Source: Amoeboaphelidium protococcarum (Eukaryota > Aphelidiomycota > Aphelidea). Taken from it: 64,000 nt of DNA. Location of the stretch: positions 1 to 64,000 of the forward strand of contig JALECJ010000004.1 in NCBI GenBank assembly GCA_023515745.1, in the 5' to 3' direction. The notes under the pieces were generated by a model. It did no database searches. It saw only the letters and a program-made list of their open reading frames with translations, and had not been told where the DNA came from. Every line of letters begins with the position of its first letter. The first letter of the stretch is position 1. Made by a program: the position numbers and the translations under genes. Below are positions 49,032 to 59,919 of this stretch, piece by piece.

Positions 49032-50444
49032 TCAATCTTCCTCCATTGATTCACCATCCTCGGAATAATCTTCACCTTGATTGTCATGATTAAACATGTA
49101 TACTTCTTCATCTTCGTTCATCTCCTCGCCGTCGCCATATCCGTCCATGCCATCATCAAAATACTCGGCGTCGGAATCGCCTTCTTCATACAACTCCTCG
49201 AAATCATTGTCGTTATGAACAATCTCCATTTCAATAGGCGGATCAACCGAGACGACATTACCGCGTTTCTTGATTAAAGATTTGACAGGTGTGAGGGATT
49301 TCTTGTCACTTTCAACAGACGCAACTTTATCCATACCCGAGTTCTTGGATATAATTTCTTGCTTCTGAAATGTTTAAATCTTTTTCATTGGGCTGAATTG
49401 AACCGACTTGCTAGTCTGGATACTATTGTCCAGTTATTTCAGAGAATCCACTGAACAACATTGACTCAGATCACGAACCAGCCACGCACCAGCATATGAT
49501 TTGACAATTGTCTTGCGCTATTGGGATACAGTCTCCTGCCTACACATTGTCTAAGTAACTTCTTCATATGAAGGCAAAATCTTCCTCATCACGGATTAAA
49601 ACTTTTACACGCCTTCATTGGAGTAACTAGCCAGAGCATTAGCAATTTTGTTCACTTGAGCAAAATACTTGTCTTGATCAAACGAGAACTGCTCTGTAGA
49701 TGAACACTGAGAGAATATGTCATTTTGCAGTTTCTCAAGCCAAATCTTATCAAACTAAACGTTTCCCAACTTTTTGGACTGCTCGAGAGCGGTTAAAATA
49801 ACCTCATTCACATACTAGGGAAATACTAACAAATAATGGTAAAACTCTGATTAGTTCTCCATAACAAACTTTTGCTGGCTACTTTCAACTGCCTCTTGAT
49901 AGCAAGCCAAGTAGCAACCAGTCAAATGATACAAAAGACCGCGAGGACATCGCTGCGGATCATCAACATTGAGAACCGATGACATCAAAACATCCTGATA
50001 TAGCTCAATACATGCCTCAAACAATACAGTGTCGTGTTCCACCGAGATCAGAAACTCAAACGTGGCGACCATGACGCGTTTCACCAAAAGATAAAACTTG
50101 TCGAGACGATATTTATCAATTTTCGCCCATTCTCTTGCCATAATGATCCAAAAGCCACGAAGCAATTCCATACAAACCACGGCATCATCATCAGCCATCA
50201 TGAAAATCAGACTAGCAATACCATTGGCAGCTCTTTCTTGATTAGCAGGCTTATCACACATCCACATGTAATAGAACAATCCCTTCTGAATCTTAAGAAC
50301 GTTCAATCGAAATTGATCATCATCCTACTCATCAATCAGATGGTATAGACTTTTCTGCAATTCTTAAAAAGCTTTATCACGTAGAGTAGCATCATTATCG
50401 GCCAGCTATTTGATAATAGAGACCAAAAGCTTAGTATTTCCCAT
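49032..50444 (-). CDS. RRP1: Ribosomal RNA processing protein RRP1 (Nop52)
   Basis: 470 residues. The Nop52 domain is clear: MGNTKLLVSIIKQLADND at the start, KIQKGLFYYMWMCDKPANQE and GFWIIMAREWAKIDKYRLDK. The C-terminal tail is very acidic (about 70 residues of E/D, with EELYEEGDSDAEYFDD). RRP1 acts in the nucleolus in 60S subunit assembly and 27S pre-rRNA processing. It is divergent from GAR1, another nucleolar protein, with only 176 bp between them. Confidence 0.92.
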
Positions 50445-50549
50445 GATGTAAAAGGCAGATCTGATGATTGTAATTGAATTTTGTATAGTATCAACAACTG
50501 TATCTACAGAGATGAAAAGGTTGCAAAGAGATTTTTTTACAATTTGAAA

Positions 50550-50560
50550 ACGCGTCAAAA
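50550..50560 (+). promoter_or_regulatory. ACGCGTCAAAA motif upstream of GAR1
   Basis: The sequence AAAACGCGTCAAAA occurs 60 bp before the GAR1 start, within the shared RRP1/GAR1 promoter. The same string lies about 90 bp before RLP24. It contains the ACGCGT core of fungal MCB elements. The role is inferred from position only. Confidence 0.35.
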
Positions 50561-50620
50561 AGTCTTCACTTTCTCTTTTCTCTTTTCTCTCATATTCAAC
50601 AATCTACTACACGTCTAAAT

Positions 50621-51184
50621 ATGGCACCATTCAATCGAGGTGGATTTAGAGGTGGACGCGGTGGATAACGCGGTAATTAGTCTTTCTAAACTGGCCCTCC
50701 TGATCAAGTGTATGAGATGGGCACGTTCGCTCATGCCACCGAGGGTGAGATGGTGTGCAAGTCGACCAATGTCAAGATCCCATACTTCAATGCTCCTATA
50801 TATCTGCAGAATAAGACACAGATTGGCAAGGTTGACGAGATTCTCGGCCCTATCAATGAAGTTTTCTTCACTGTGAAGATGGGCGAAGGTATGGTGGCTA
50901 CATCGTTTTCCGCTGGTGACAAGGTGTATATCGCTGGTGACAAACTGCTGCCTCTTGAGCGATTCCTTCCCAAGCCAAAGACTGCTACTGCACGCGTCAA
51001 GAAGCCTGCAGGTGGCTTTTCCGGTCGCGGTGGCAGAGGTGGTAGTAGAGGAGGACGCGGTGGTTCATTTGGCCGTGGTGGAGCTGGTGCCGGTAGAGGT
51101 GGTCGTGGCTCTCCAAGAGGCGGCTTCCGCGGTGGATCTGGAAGAGGTGGTCGTGGTGGATTCTCATCGCGTGGTGGTCGTTGA
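50621..51184 (+). CDS. GAR1: H/ACA snoRNP protein GAR1
   Basis: 187 residues: GAR1 core between two glycine/arginine-rich tails. The N-terminal RGG stretch includes TAA/TAG as Gln. The core has [37 protein letters not shown] and [20 protein letters not shown], matching GAR1 throughout. GAR1 is one of four proteins of H/ACA particles that pseudouridylate rRNA and snRNA, and is also part of telomerase in many lineages. Nucleolar localisation follows from the GAR tails. Confidence 0.96.
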
Positions 51185-51711
51185 TTTAAATTTGGCCTTA
51201 TAGATATTTGGTTTGTATTGTTCTTAATTGTCGTTCTTGTCATTGAATTACGCATCAATTTCTCATAATGCAGGCTCTATCCCCAGGCTGACTTGATGTG
51301 TCAGTTTTGGTTAGAAAGGCTTGCTAAATATATATATTGGTGTAAACTTGATCGTTTTGAAATGCTCTAACTCATATCAGAACACTTAATTGCACCTGAA
51401 ATATTCACATTCAGAATATTTTAATTATTAACCGTTAACCATTTTCCAAGGTACCATATTGTTCCGCAGTTGCCTAACCTTACTTCAGTTCAGTTGATCA
51501 ACTTTGACATCGCCGAGAATATACGCGTCTATCATTTTAAATTCAGGGGCTCTCTCTCTGTTTATCGCTCCGCAGGCATTCAGTTGGATCGCCTTCAGCA
51601 CAGACAGAACGCGCGACTTCGCCGTGAGCGCGTCTTCCTTTCTGTGGTGAGATTCAAGTTTGCCGAGATCAAACTATAATAGTGTCATTGTTGTGAAGGG
51701 AGATTGACGTT
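51185..51711. other. Intergenic region
   Basis: About 530 bp. A plus-strand frame near 51470-51679 is open but lacks an ATG and continues out of frame into the RRM gene, so I do not call it. A TATATATATATT tract is present near 51332. No snoRNA boxes could be set with confidence. Confidence 0.4.
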
Positions 51712-52350
51712 ATGGCCGAGTTCGATTAGTAGTAGTAACCGATGCAGTAGACTGGTGACAGCGGGGATGGTACGTCGCTGTATGTTGGCAACCTTCCATG
51801 GGCTATGCGCTGGTAAGAATTGAAGGATATGTTTAAGCCTGTGGGCGATGTTGTTTACGTTGACATTCCTCGTTCCATGGACAACCGCTCTAAGGGATTT
51901 GGTATTGTACGCTTCAGTAACGTCGATGATGCTTAGAAGGCTATCCAGCAGTTCAATGGTCAGGAGGTGAATGGCCGTGTATTGACCGTGCGTGAGGATC
52001 AGCAGGCTAACCGCCGTCAAGGTGGTGGTTCTCGCGGCCAGGGATACAACAACGGAAGTGGTGGTTTCCAGGGAAGAGGTGCTGGTGAGGAGTATGGTGC
52101 ACAAAAGTTTCAAGTGTTTGTTGGCAATCTACCGTGGTCTGTCCAATGGCAAGATCTGAAAGACATCGCCAAGCAGAAGGGATTAGATCCATTGCGCGCA
52201 GATGTTGCTGTTGGCTTTGATGGAAAGAGTCGCGGGTGGGGTACTCTGGCATTCGCCACTGAAGATGAATGCCAAAAGGCTATCCAAGAGCTGAATGGGC
52301 TTGACATGTCTGGTCGCGCCATTGAGGTCCGCGAAGATCGTAAGCGCTGA
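51712..52350 (+). CDS. Two-RRM RNA-binding protein
   Basis: 212 residues. A Gln-rich start (four consecutive Gln as TAG/TAG/TAG/TAA) is followed by RRM1 (RNP2 LYVGNLPWAM, RNP1 SKGFGIVRF), a Gly/Gln/Arg-rich linker (RRQGGGSRGQGY), and RRM2 (RNP2 VFVGNLPWSV, RNP1 SRGWGTLAF). This resembles nucleolin-like or yeast Sbp1-type RNA-binding proteins. Probable functions are mRNA or pre-rRNA binding; a precise orthologue cannot be named. Confidence 0.9.
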
Positions 52351-52539
52351 ATTCCAAGTACTTCTACTACATGATTACGACTAATTATTATTTAATCTAT
52401 TTAATTGGAATTATATATTTTATCTTGTTATGTATTCTATTGTTGTTCTAAGTCGATTTTCCCACTACTGTAATAGAGTCAGTCGCCTTTTCATCGTTAA
52501 ATTTGACACGCCGAATGACTTTAAGAGAGCCGACACACA

Positions 52540-53934
52540 ATGTCATCAATTAATCATTCTGAAGAGCAATAGTTGATAGATGTTTTGACTAATCTTGGAT
52601 ATTATAGAGCTTTATCAGGAGAGTTGGGTATATTCGATAAAATTCTTGAGGGATTTGCATGGTGTGTGATATCGATATCATTGCTTGGAGATAACAATGA
52701 CCTTTCTCATGATCAATAATAGCTGTCATCAAATAATGCCCCATGGATGAGCGATCTGCTTTTAGACTATTCATAAAATGCACCACTTGGCCACAAGATT
52801 GCACTCTCAGAGGTGGTGGTTGACTGCTTACGCGATGAACATTTCCTCGCTGATAGATTGAGCGTATACGTGCCTGCTTATGTGACTGAACTGGAGCCTC
52901 ATTAGATTCAAGGACTTGATCTTCCAGCCATCACTAAAGTATTCTCCTTTCTACTCGATTCTATATAGAATGCTAGAAATCGAGGTGCAGACGCGTTATC
53001 TGGTGGCCTTAATCACAGTGCATTTGAATTCTGGAAGAGCAAAGCTTTGGAATACTATGTAAAGTCTACTGAGGAAGAGGAGTCTTAAATTGCTTTCAAT
53101 TTAATCCCTCTGATGGTGGAAATTGATCAACTGGAAGATGAGTTGAACTAATTGAAACGGCATTCCCCCTAAAGTTCCTTAGTAAGTAACTTGGCACCTG
53201 TCGATACTCATTACGACTCTGAAGAGGTACATTAAATTGCATCGTTATTGTATAGTCAAGAACAAGTTAATCAGTAACTACATCAAGTATAAGAGACTTG
53301 GAAAGACTCACTACAAATGAAACAGGATTAAATACAATAGGTTGAAATTTAAATACAAGATCTTAAAACTGCCAAGCAGTAGAAGGTGTAACTGGCTAAT
53401 GAAATCAGAGATGGCGAACAGCGTGTTGTTACCATAAATGCAGAGATAAGTCATAAACGTGAAGAACTTGCCACATGGATGGAAGAGATATAAATTTTAA
53501 GAAAATCTATGCCAAGCGATGCAGAATGGACTGCATTTGTTAAGCGCTTGCAGAGTTTGTATAGCATTCTATCTAAAGCGACTGATGGTATTAAAGACAA
53601 GTATTGCATTCTGAATTCTATTCAGGATTAAATTTCTATTACAAAGCGCGAACATGCATCATTGAAGAATGTGATGCAGGCCCTCAATCTAGATCAACCA
53701 GATAGATCCCGAAATACCTATCCTCAGTTATCTAGAAAGAACCAAGATGTAATTTTGAACTCCTTATATGACTATCTTTTAAGCGTAAAGCAGTAAGACG
53801 AGAAACTTACGGCCAGGGTGAATCAATTAGATTCGGAGCTAGAGCCTTTACGTCTTCAGTATGATGTTCTCTAGGAGAAGAAAAAGCAGATTGTGGAACT
53901 TGTTAAATGCTTTGATGGCCTTGTAAAATAATGA
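52540..53934 (+). CDS. CCDC93: CCDC93 homologue, Commander/CCC complex subunit
   Basis: 464 residues. The N-terminal calponin-homology-like (NDC80-NN-CH) domain has the CCDC93 signatures LTNLGYYRA, FDKILEGFAWCV, GHKIALSEVVVDCL and LEPHQIQGLDLPAI. The rest is coiled coil with Gln often as TAA/TAG. CCDC93 with CCDC22 and COMMD proteins recycles endosomal cargo together with the retriever and WASH complexes. Fungal relatives have mostly lost this complex, so its presence is informative about lineage. The stop follows a TAA (Gln) immediately. Confidence 0.88.
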
Positions 53935-54091
53935 ATTCTTTATTCATATTACCTCTTAGCTCTGTCTCTCGGTCTGTTTCGCGTCGTGCTTTACCGCGTC
54001 TTTCTTACTTAGAAATTATAACACGACTCAGTTTGTCAATAACAAGTTACTCCTACCAATACTATACAGCAATAATTATAATACATTAGAA

Positions 54092-54841
54092 ATGCCGAAC
54101 GTACAAGAGCAGCACGGCACATAAAATGAAATGTGGAACACGACTGAAATCTAAAAATTTTACGCCAAATATGCCGAATAGTATGACAAGGAAGTGGATT
54201 CTACTGCTGATGGCGATGCAAGTTATCCGTCGCCCACAATTTTGTTTAATTGGGCACTGAGTTGGTTTCGTGAGCGTGCATAATTTTCTAGAGCTTTGTC
54301 TCCATAGCTTAAATAATCATTAGCGGGAAGCGAGTCTCTGTCGGTGCTAGATCTGGGATGTGGAACTGGTTAAAGCTGTGCTCCGTTCGCAAAGTATTAA
54401 AAGGCATGTACCGATTACTCTTTCGATTTCTTTGGTGTTGATGCGACTAAAGAGATGTTGTGCAGAGCGAAAGAACGGCTGAATTTCCGCGAATTGATCC
54501 AGCACGATCTAGAGTCTTACCCGTATCCTGATGCACTCAGAGGCTAAGCTTATGACATTCTTCTCTGCGTCGGCGTGATGGACTTCATCAGAGATCCGGT
54601 AGCGTTCTTGGGTAATGCTGCGCGTTTTATGAAGTCCGAGTCCTCTATCCTTTGTCTTACCATGCCGGAACATTTGCCCGATTCGCTGAAACAGGAACTG
54701 TCATCTTTCTCGCGCGCCGAAATGGAATCGCTGTTTCACTCCGTGGGCCTGAAGATTGAGCGTCATGGGAAATGCATTGGCTATAAAGACTCAGAGTCTG
54801 GTGTGGTGAGAACTTACCACCTGTGGATTCTTACCATTTGA
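54092..54841 (+). CDS. Class I methyltransferase, METTL27-like
   Basis: 249 residues. After the opening KFYAKYAEQYDKEV comes motif I SVLDLGCGTGQS, an acidic loop FFGVDATKEML, and motif IV-like YDILLCVGVMDFI, with a closing SFSRAEMESLFHSVGLKIE. This order is that of METTL27/WBSCR27-type SAM-dependent methyltransferases. The substrate is unknown. The Gln of GTGQ is TAA. It is a stand-alone plus-strand gene between CCDC93 and the pseudouridine fusion. Confidence 0.85.
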
Positions 54842-54960
54842 TTTATAACGCAGCTGATTTGTTGTACCATATGAAGAAACGCTTTTTCTCCCTGTAATAG
54901 TCTCTTTGCAAATTTTTCATTTATACGTTTATTCAGTACATCATTGTATAGAAGATAGTA

Positions 54961-57135
54961 ATGCAAGCAATTAGTCAAATTGGAAAGTAAATTACGCGTA
55001 AATTTCCATCTTGGATCGATGTCCATCCAAAGATTGTTCAAGCTCTGCATGATAAAACTCCCGTTATTGCGTTAGAGTCTACGATAATAACTCATGGTAT
55101 GCCGTATCCTCAGAACCACGAGACTACGAAAGCGCTTATTGATATCATCGAGACTCAAAGTGGTGGACAGGTTCTAGCTGCTCCTATATGTCTATGGAAT
55201 GGTAAAGCAAAAGTTGGGATGGACCTGGAAGAGCTGGAGAGATTGGCACAGATTGGATAGACGGCAATGAAGTGCAGTACACGTGATATGGCGTATATTT
55301 TAGCAAGAGGAAAGCTGAAATCTGGATTTGATGATATCGGAGCTACCACCGTATCGTCTACGCTATATATTGCATCTATGCTTAATATCCCTTTATTTTG
55401 TACTGGTGGCATTGGAGGTGTGCACAGAAACGCGTAAAACACGTTCGATATCTCTGCAGATCTTATGGAACTTGGTACGCGGTTGAACTAAGATACTCAT
55501 GGTGTTGGTGTTGTTTGTGCTGGTGCAAAAAGCGTTCTTGACATCGGTCTGACATTGGAGTATTTAGAGACTTAAGGTGTTCCTGTTGTTACTCTTAGTC
55601 AGAATAACGATGCCATGTTTCCTTCTTTTTATACACCAGAATCGGAGCATAAAAGTCCGCTTGTGATGTCTTATATTGAAGAGGTGGCTACGGCTTTGCA
55701 AATGCACCGCGAGGTTAGAAATAGAAAGGGAATGGTGATAGCTGCTCCTATTCCATCCGAAAACGCTGAGGCTGGTTAGTTGATTAATGATGCAATATTC
55801 TAAGCGCTGGATGAATCGGTAAAGTTGGGCATCTCAGGCAAAGAGACAACTCCATATCTTTTGAAAAGAATATCTGAGCTTACTAAAGGCCAATCGTTGA
55901 AAGCTAATATTGCATTGGTAAAGAACAATGCTGCAGTTGCTCGAGACATTGCATTGAAGCTGAGGTGAATCGCGGCTGACAAGCAACCTTTACAGGTAGC
56001 TTAGACTCGCATCAATAGCGGTGTAGTAACTAATAAGCCCGTCTTTGTTGGTGCAGCCGCTGTGGATATCATTACAAAGCTAAAGGATAAATCCGATAAT
56101 TTCTTGGAGACTAGTTCACCATCTACTACGCGCTATCTGGCTGGTGGAGTGGCAAGGAACGCAGCTGAGGCGTGTTAAAGAGTGCTCAAGGTTCCCAAGA
56201 GTGTCCACCTTCTTTCACCAGTCTCCGTCAATAAAAGTGGCGTACGAGATGATCAACTAAGTGCCTAGTACAATTAGGTGGAATACAATTTTGTCAGTGA
56301 CCCGTAATGCGATTTCAATAGTCCGATTTACAATGCCATTTTGGCTTCTTAAGGCAAGTTGATAGTCGCAGGAGCATCAATGGAACTTTTGGAGAGGCCA
56401 TCGATGCGCTTGCAGTAACAGATTATGAATCAATTCGTTTAGCTGATATAGAAATAGAAATAGCATTATAATAGCCAGCAGGTGGTATGCTTTGATGCCA
56501 ATTTGCCACACAAGTTCGCTATCGAGATGATGAAGACTGCCAAATAACACGATGCTTTTATAGCTTTCGAGCCTACGAGCGTTCCCAAATGTACTGCTTG
56601 GTTTTCAGAGATGATATCGCGTGATGTCTCGTTATTGGTCGATTTATGGTCTCCAAATATTGATGAGCTCCTAGCTGTATCTAAATTGATTACTAGTAAT
56701 GAAGCAGGGAATAGTAACATTGAATGCAAGCACTTTGATCAGAGTGGAATTGCAATACATGACTAAGGCTCTAAAGTAATTTCATCATAGATTGTGCAAG
56801 CTTTGAACTAAACTGCGAAATTTATTCCGATAACATTGCTAAAGATGGGTGGAAATGGTGTCGCAATATGCTAAAAGAAAGATGCCACTCTTAAAATCTG
56901 TCATTATCAACCGGCGACTATAAAGGATATTGTAAATGTCACAGGCGCCGGTGATTCGCTTGTGGGTACGTTCATAGCGAAGCTTTATTAAAAGTCAAAC
57001 TTGTAATCTAAAAGTATTGACAGCATTCTCAGCGATCAATTGCAACTAAATGACATAATGGTGACTGCTCGCAAGGCAGCTGAACTGTCATTACAAGTGG
57101 AGGAAGCGGTAAATCCAGCTATATCAAATCTATGA
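54961..57135 (+). CDS. Bifunctional pseudouridine-5'-phosphate glycosidase and PfkB kinase
   Basis: Residues about 1-330 are pseudouridine-5'-phosphate glycosidase (PsuG/IndA): [18 protein letters not shown] and the catalytic-lysine segment [14 protein letters not shown] PfkB-type sugar kinase follows: [22 protein letters not shown] and the anion-hole motif [10 protein letters not shown]. Together they phosphorylate and cleave pseudouridine, a salvage route fused this way in fungi. An in-frame TGA (55966) lies at the domain boundary. A GT-AG segment of 54 nt (55965-56018), a multiple of three, would remove it. Otherwise the second domain lacks a start codon. I treat it as one gene with an intron or broken fusion. 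Confidence 0.82.
55965..56018 (+). other. Candidate intron spanning the in-frame TGA of the pseudouridine fusion
   Basis: 54 nt from GTGAAT to CAATAG. The length is right for this genome, and removal keeps phase and joins PsuG to PfkB. The 5' site (GTGAAT) departs from the GTAAG seen in the other introns, so this is less certain. Confidence 0.45.
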
Positions 57136-57167
57136 TTATACAAAGTTCATATAAACGGTTAAATCAT

Positions 57168-57583
57168 TCATCTTCTTACAGTCTTCTCTAATAGATCTTT
57201 AGCCTCATTAATCTTGCTGGCCATAAACGGCGATCCACCTCGATCAGGATGATTTAACAACATGATACGCCTGTGGGCTTCTTTTATTTTATCACGCGTC
57301 AAGCCAGCCTCCCGTAGGCCCAATATTTAAGCAGCTTCTCGCTTGTTCATCTTGGCTTCAAATCCGCCTCTAGCATATCCACTTGCTCCAAAAGTACTAT
57401 TGATTCCCTGATTAATCTATGATGCAACACCCGACAACTTATGACCGTGCTGTTTATAAGCTCTCAACGCTGCTCTCGTACCAAATGCAGCAGCTGCTAT
57501 TCCCAGGCCAGCTATGAATGGGGTAGCCTACATTAAATTATACTTGATCAATTATGATGAAATTTATATTATACGCTTACCAT
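57168..57583 (-). CDS. PAM18: Mitochondrial import J-protein TIM14/PAM18
   Basis: Exon 1 is only the ATG (57581-57583); exon 2 is 57168-57527; 120 residues in total. A hydrophobic N-terminal anchor (PFIAGLGIAAAAFG) leads to a degenerate J domain with RGGFEAKMNKREAAQILG, the HPD motif in IMLLNHPDRGGSPF and a KINEAKDLLE helix, all matching TIM14/PAM18/DNAJC19. It stimulates mitochondrial Hsp70 at the TIM23 presequence motor on the matrix side. Gln in EAAQILG is TAA. It shares a divergent promoter with RLP24. Confidence 0.94.
57528..57580 (-). other. Intron directly after the TIM14 start codon
   Basis: A 53-nt segment, GTAAGC at the 5' site and AATGTAG at the 3' site on the minus strand. It separates ATG from GCT and leaves a single-codon coding exon. 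Confidence 0.85.
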
Positions 57584-57670
57584 TTTAATTGATTATCAAT
57601 ACTATAATAGAGATTGATGATAATAATGACGACAATCAACAATTTTCGGTTGCCTGAAAGACGATTAGAG

Positions 57671-57685
57671 AAAACGCGTCAAAAG
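57671..57685 (+). promoter_or_regulatory. ACGCGTCAAAA motif upstream of RLP24
   Basis: AAAACGCGTCAAAAG about 90 bp before the RLP24 start and about 90 bp before the TIM14 start. It matches the copy before GAR1 (50550). Confidence 0.35.
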
Positions 57686-57773
57686 TTTCATCAAAGCATA
57701 GTCGATCACTCTTTCTATTTCCATTCTTGCAAACTAGTAAAAAGTCATAGCATCTAAATATCATAAAAAGAAG

Positions 57774-58280
57774 ATGCGATTAGAAAAGTGCTACTTTTGC
57801 TCGTCAACGATCTATCCTGGTCATGGTATGATGTTTGTGCGTAACGACAGTAAGGTGTTTAGATTCTGTCGGCGCAAGTGTCACAAGAACTTTAAAATGA
57901 AGAGAAATCCGCGTAAAGTAAAGTGGACCAAGGCTTTCAGAAAGGCTGCCGGTAAAGATATGGTTGTGGATTCAACGTTCGAGTTTGAGAAGAGGAGAAA
58001 TATTCCGGTCAGATATGATCGCGAGCAGATGCAGACTACGCTGGTGGCAATGAAGAGAGTGCTCGAGGTCAGAGAGGCGCGTCAGAGTCAATTCATCAAA
58101 AATCGTTTGCGGCCGATCGGCACAAATCAGAAAGAGTTCCAGGCGAATAAGGAATTAATCAAAGACGGAATCGATCTAATTCACGCTCCATCAAGCAAAG
58201 AACGCGTCAAAGAGCTCGTCCGTGCTGGAGTCGTTCAGTAAGATTAGCAGAGTCAAGATTATGAAATGGAGTAGATTTGA
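57774..58280 (+). CDS. RLP24: Ribosome biogenesis protein RLP24
   Basis: 168 residues. It opens [18 protein letters not shown], with the zinc-binding CxxC pair and [18 protein letters not shown] of the L24e fold, and continues with [14 protein letters not shown] and the basic helix typical of RLP24 (RSL24D1) rather than ribosomal eL24. RLP24 holds the eL24 site on pre-60S particles until exchanged by the Drg1 ATPase. The frame runs past TAA (58239) and two TAGs as Gln to a TGA at 58278. Confidence 0.94.
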
Positions 58281-58371
58281 CTTTAGATTAGATGAGAGTT
58301 TGTAGTTTAATACACAAAATAAAGTTCAAAATCTGATTTTACTTAATAATCTTTTATTTATGGCTAGTTCT

Positions 58372-59727
58372 TCATTCAGTCCATTGAATGCTCTTCAAGT
58401 CAATACCTTCCTGAACCATTTCATAGAGAGGAGACATTTCACGCAACTTTTCGACATGAGTTGCAACTTTATCAATCACAAAATCAATATCTTCCTCAGA
58501 AGTGAATTTGCCGATACCAAATCTGATACTACTATGACTTAACTCCACATCAGTGCCGAGAGCACGTAAAACATAGCTCGGCTCTAAACTAGCGCTAGTA
58601 CATGCAGAACCAGAAGACAGGGCAATATCTTTCAGAGCCATAAGCAGACTTTCACCTTCTACATAGGCGAACGATAGATTGACACATCCAGGAAATTGCT
58701 TGCTATCATCTGGGGATCCATTACGAGTGACGTACGGGACACGAGAAGTTATGCCATTCACAAGTCTCTTACTCAGTGCCGAGATTCTCTCATAATCAGT
58801 CTTCATCTCCTCAATGGACAAGCGACAGGCTTCACCTAAACCAACCACCAGTGGAGTAGGTACTGTGCCAGAGCGGAGTCCACGCTCCTGGCCACCACCG
58901 CTAAACAGAGGCTCCAATCGGACTCTTGGTCTACGCCGGACATACAGCGCACCAATTCCCTTTGGCCCATAGATCTTGTGTCCACTTACACTGAGAAGAT
59001 CAATGTTCATCTTCTGGACATCCATCTCAATTTTACCTACAGCTTGAGCTGCATCAGTGTGGAAGAACACCTTGGCCTCTCTGCAAACCTTACCAATCTA
59101 CTCAATAGGCTAAATTACACCGATTTCACTATTTATAGTCATTACGGAGACTAGGGAAGTATCAGGTCGGATGGCCTGGCGAAGTTGATCAAGATCCAAA
59201 ATACCTGATTAATCCACCGGCAAATACGTCACCTCAAAGCCTTCCTCCTGCAGAGCGCGACAGGAATCCAGCACTGCCTTGTGTTCAATCTACGTAGTAA
59301 TTATATGTCTCTTCTTGTTCTTATAAAATCTAGCGACACCTTTAATCGCCAAATTTCCACTCTCAGTTGCTCCACTTGTAAACACAATTTCCTTTGGAGA
59401 TTCCGCGCCAATCAGCTATGCTACATGCTTGCGCGCCTCTTCCACAGCCTATTCACTCTCCCACCCATACTGATGAGTCTTGCTGTGTGGATTGCCATAG
59501 ATCTAGCTAAAGTATGGCAGCATCTTTTGAACAACGCGCGGATCAGTAGGTGTAGTTGCTTGGAAATCCATATACAACGGCTTACCCATCTTTCTAACTA
59601 GCCGCACAGGCTCAAAATTATCAGCAACTACCACTTTCTGTGTATCGGCTTACTAATTTAGGACTGTCTGCGAATATCGCCTCACAAATTTGTTCAGCAC
59701 TACTCTACTTCTACTCGTCTAATACAT
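58372..59727 (-). CDS. NFS1: Mitochondrial cysteine desulfurase NFS1
   Basis: 451 residues. An Arg-rich mitochondrial presequence ([20 protein letters not shown]) precedes a complete IscS/NFS1 enzyme: [40 protein letters not shown], the PLP-lysine region [17 protein letters not shown], and the catalytic-Cys loop [20 protein letters not shown]. It supplies sulfur for Fe-S cluster and tRNA thiolation. The usual human length is 457. Several conserved Gln residues (FQATT as CAA, others TAG/TAA) fit the code. It implies a functional ISC system. Confidence 0.96.
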
Positions 59728-59919
59728 CTATCACGGTTTTAATTGTTTTGCAGAGTTTCTGATCGGCAATGATGAAAAGAGGAAATTGTCGTGATCGATC
59801 ATTCAGCGAACAGACAAAGTCAAAAAGCGACTAAATCAAAACAATTAATTACAAGACGACTCAAGTAAAATAAAAGATTATGGTAGTAAAAGATCAATTG
59901 TATCAAGTATCGTACGCAA

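Noticed and set aside
50731-51258. Minus-strand Pro-rich open frame
   Set aside because: It is the complement of the GAR1 Gly/Arg-rich tails (GGN/CGN reads as CCN); GAR1 is certain on the plus strand.
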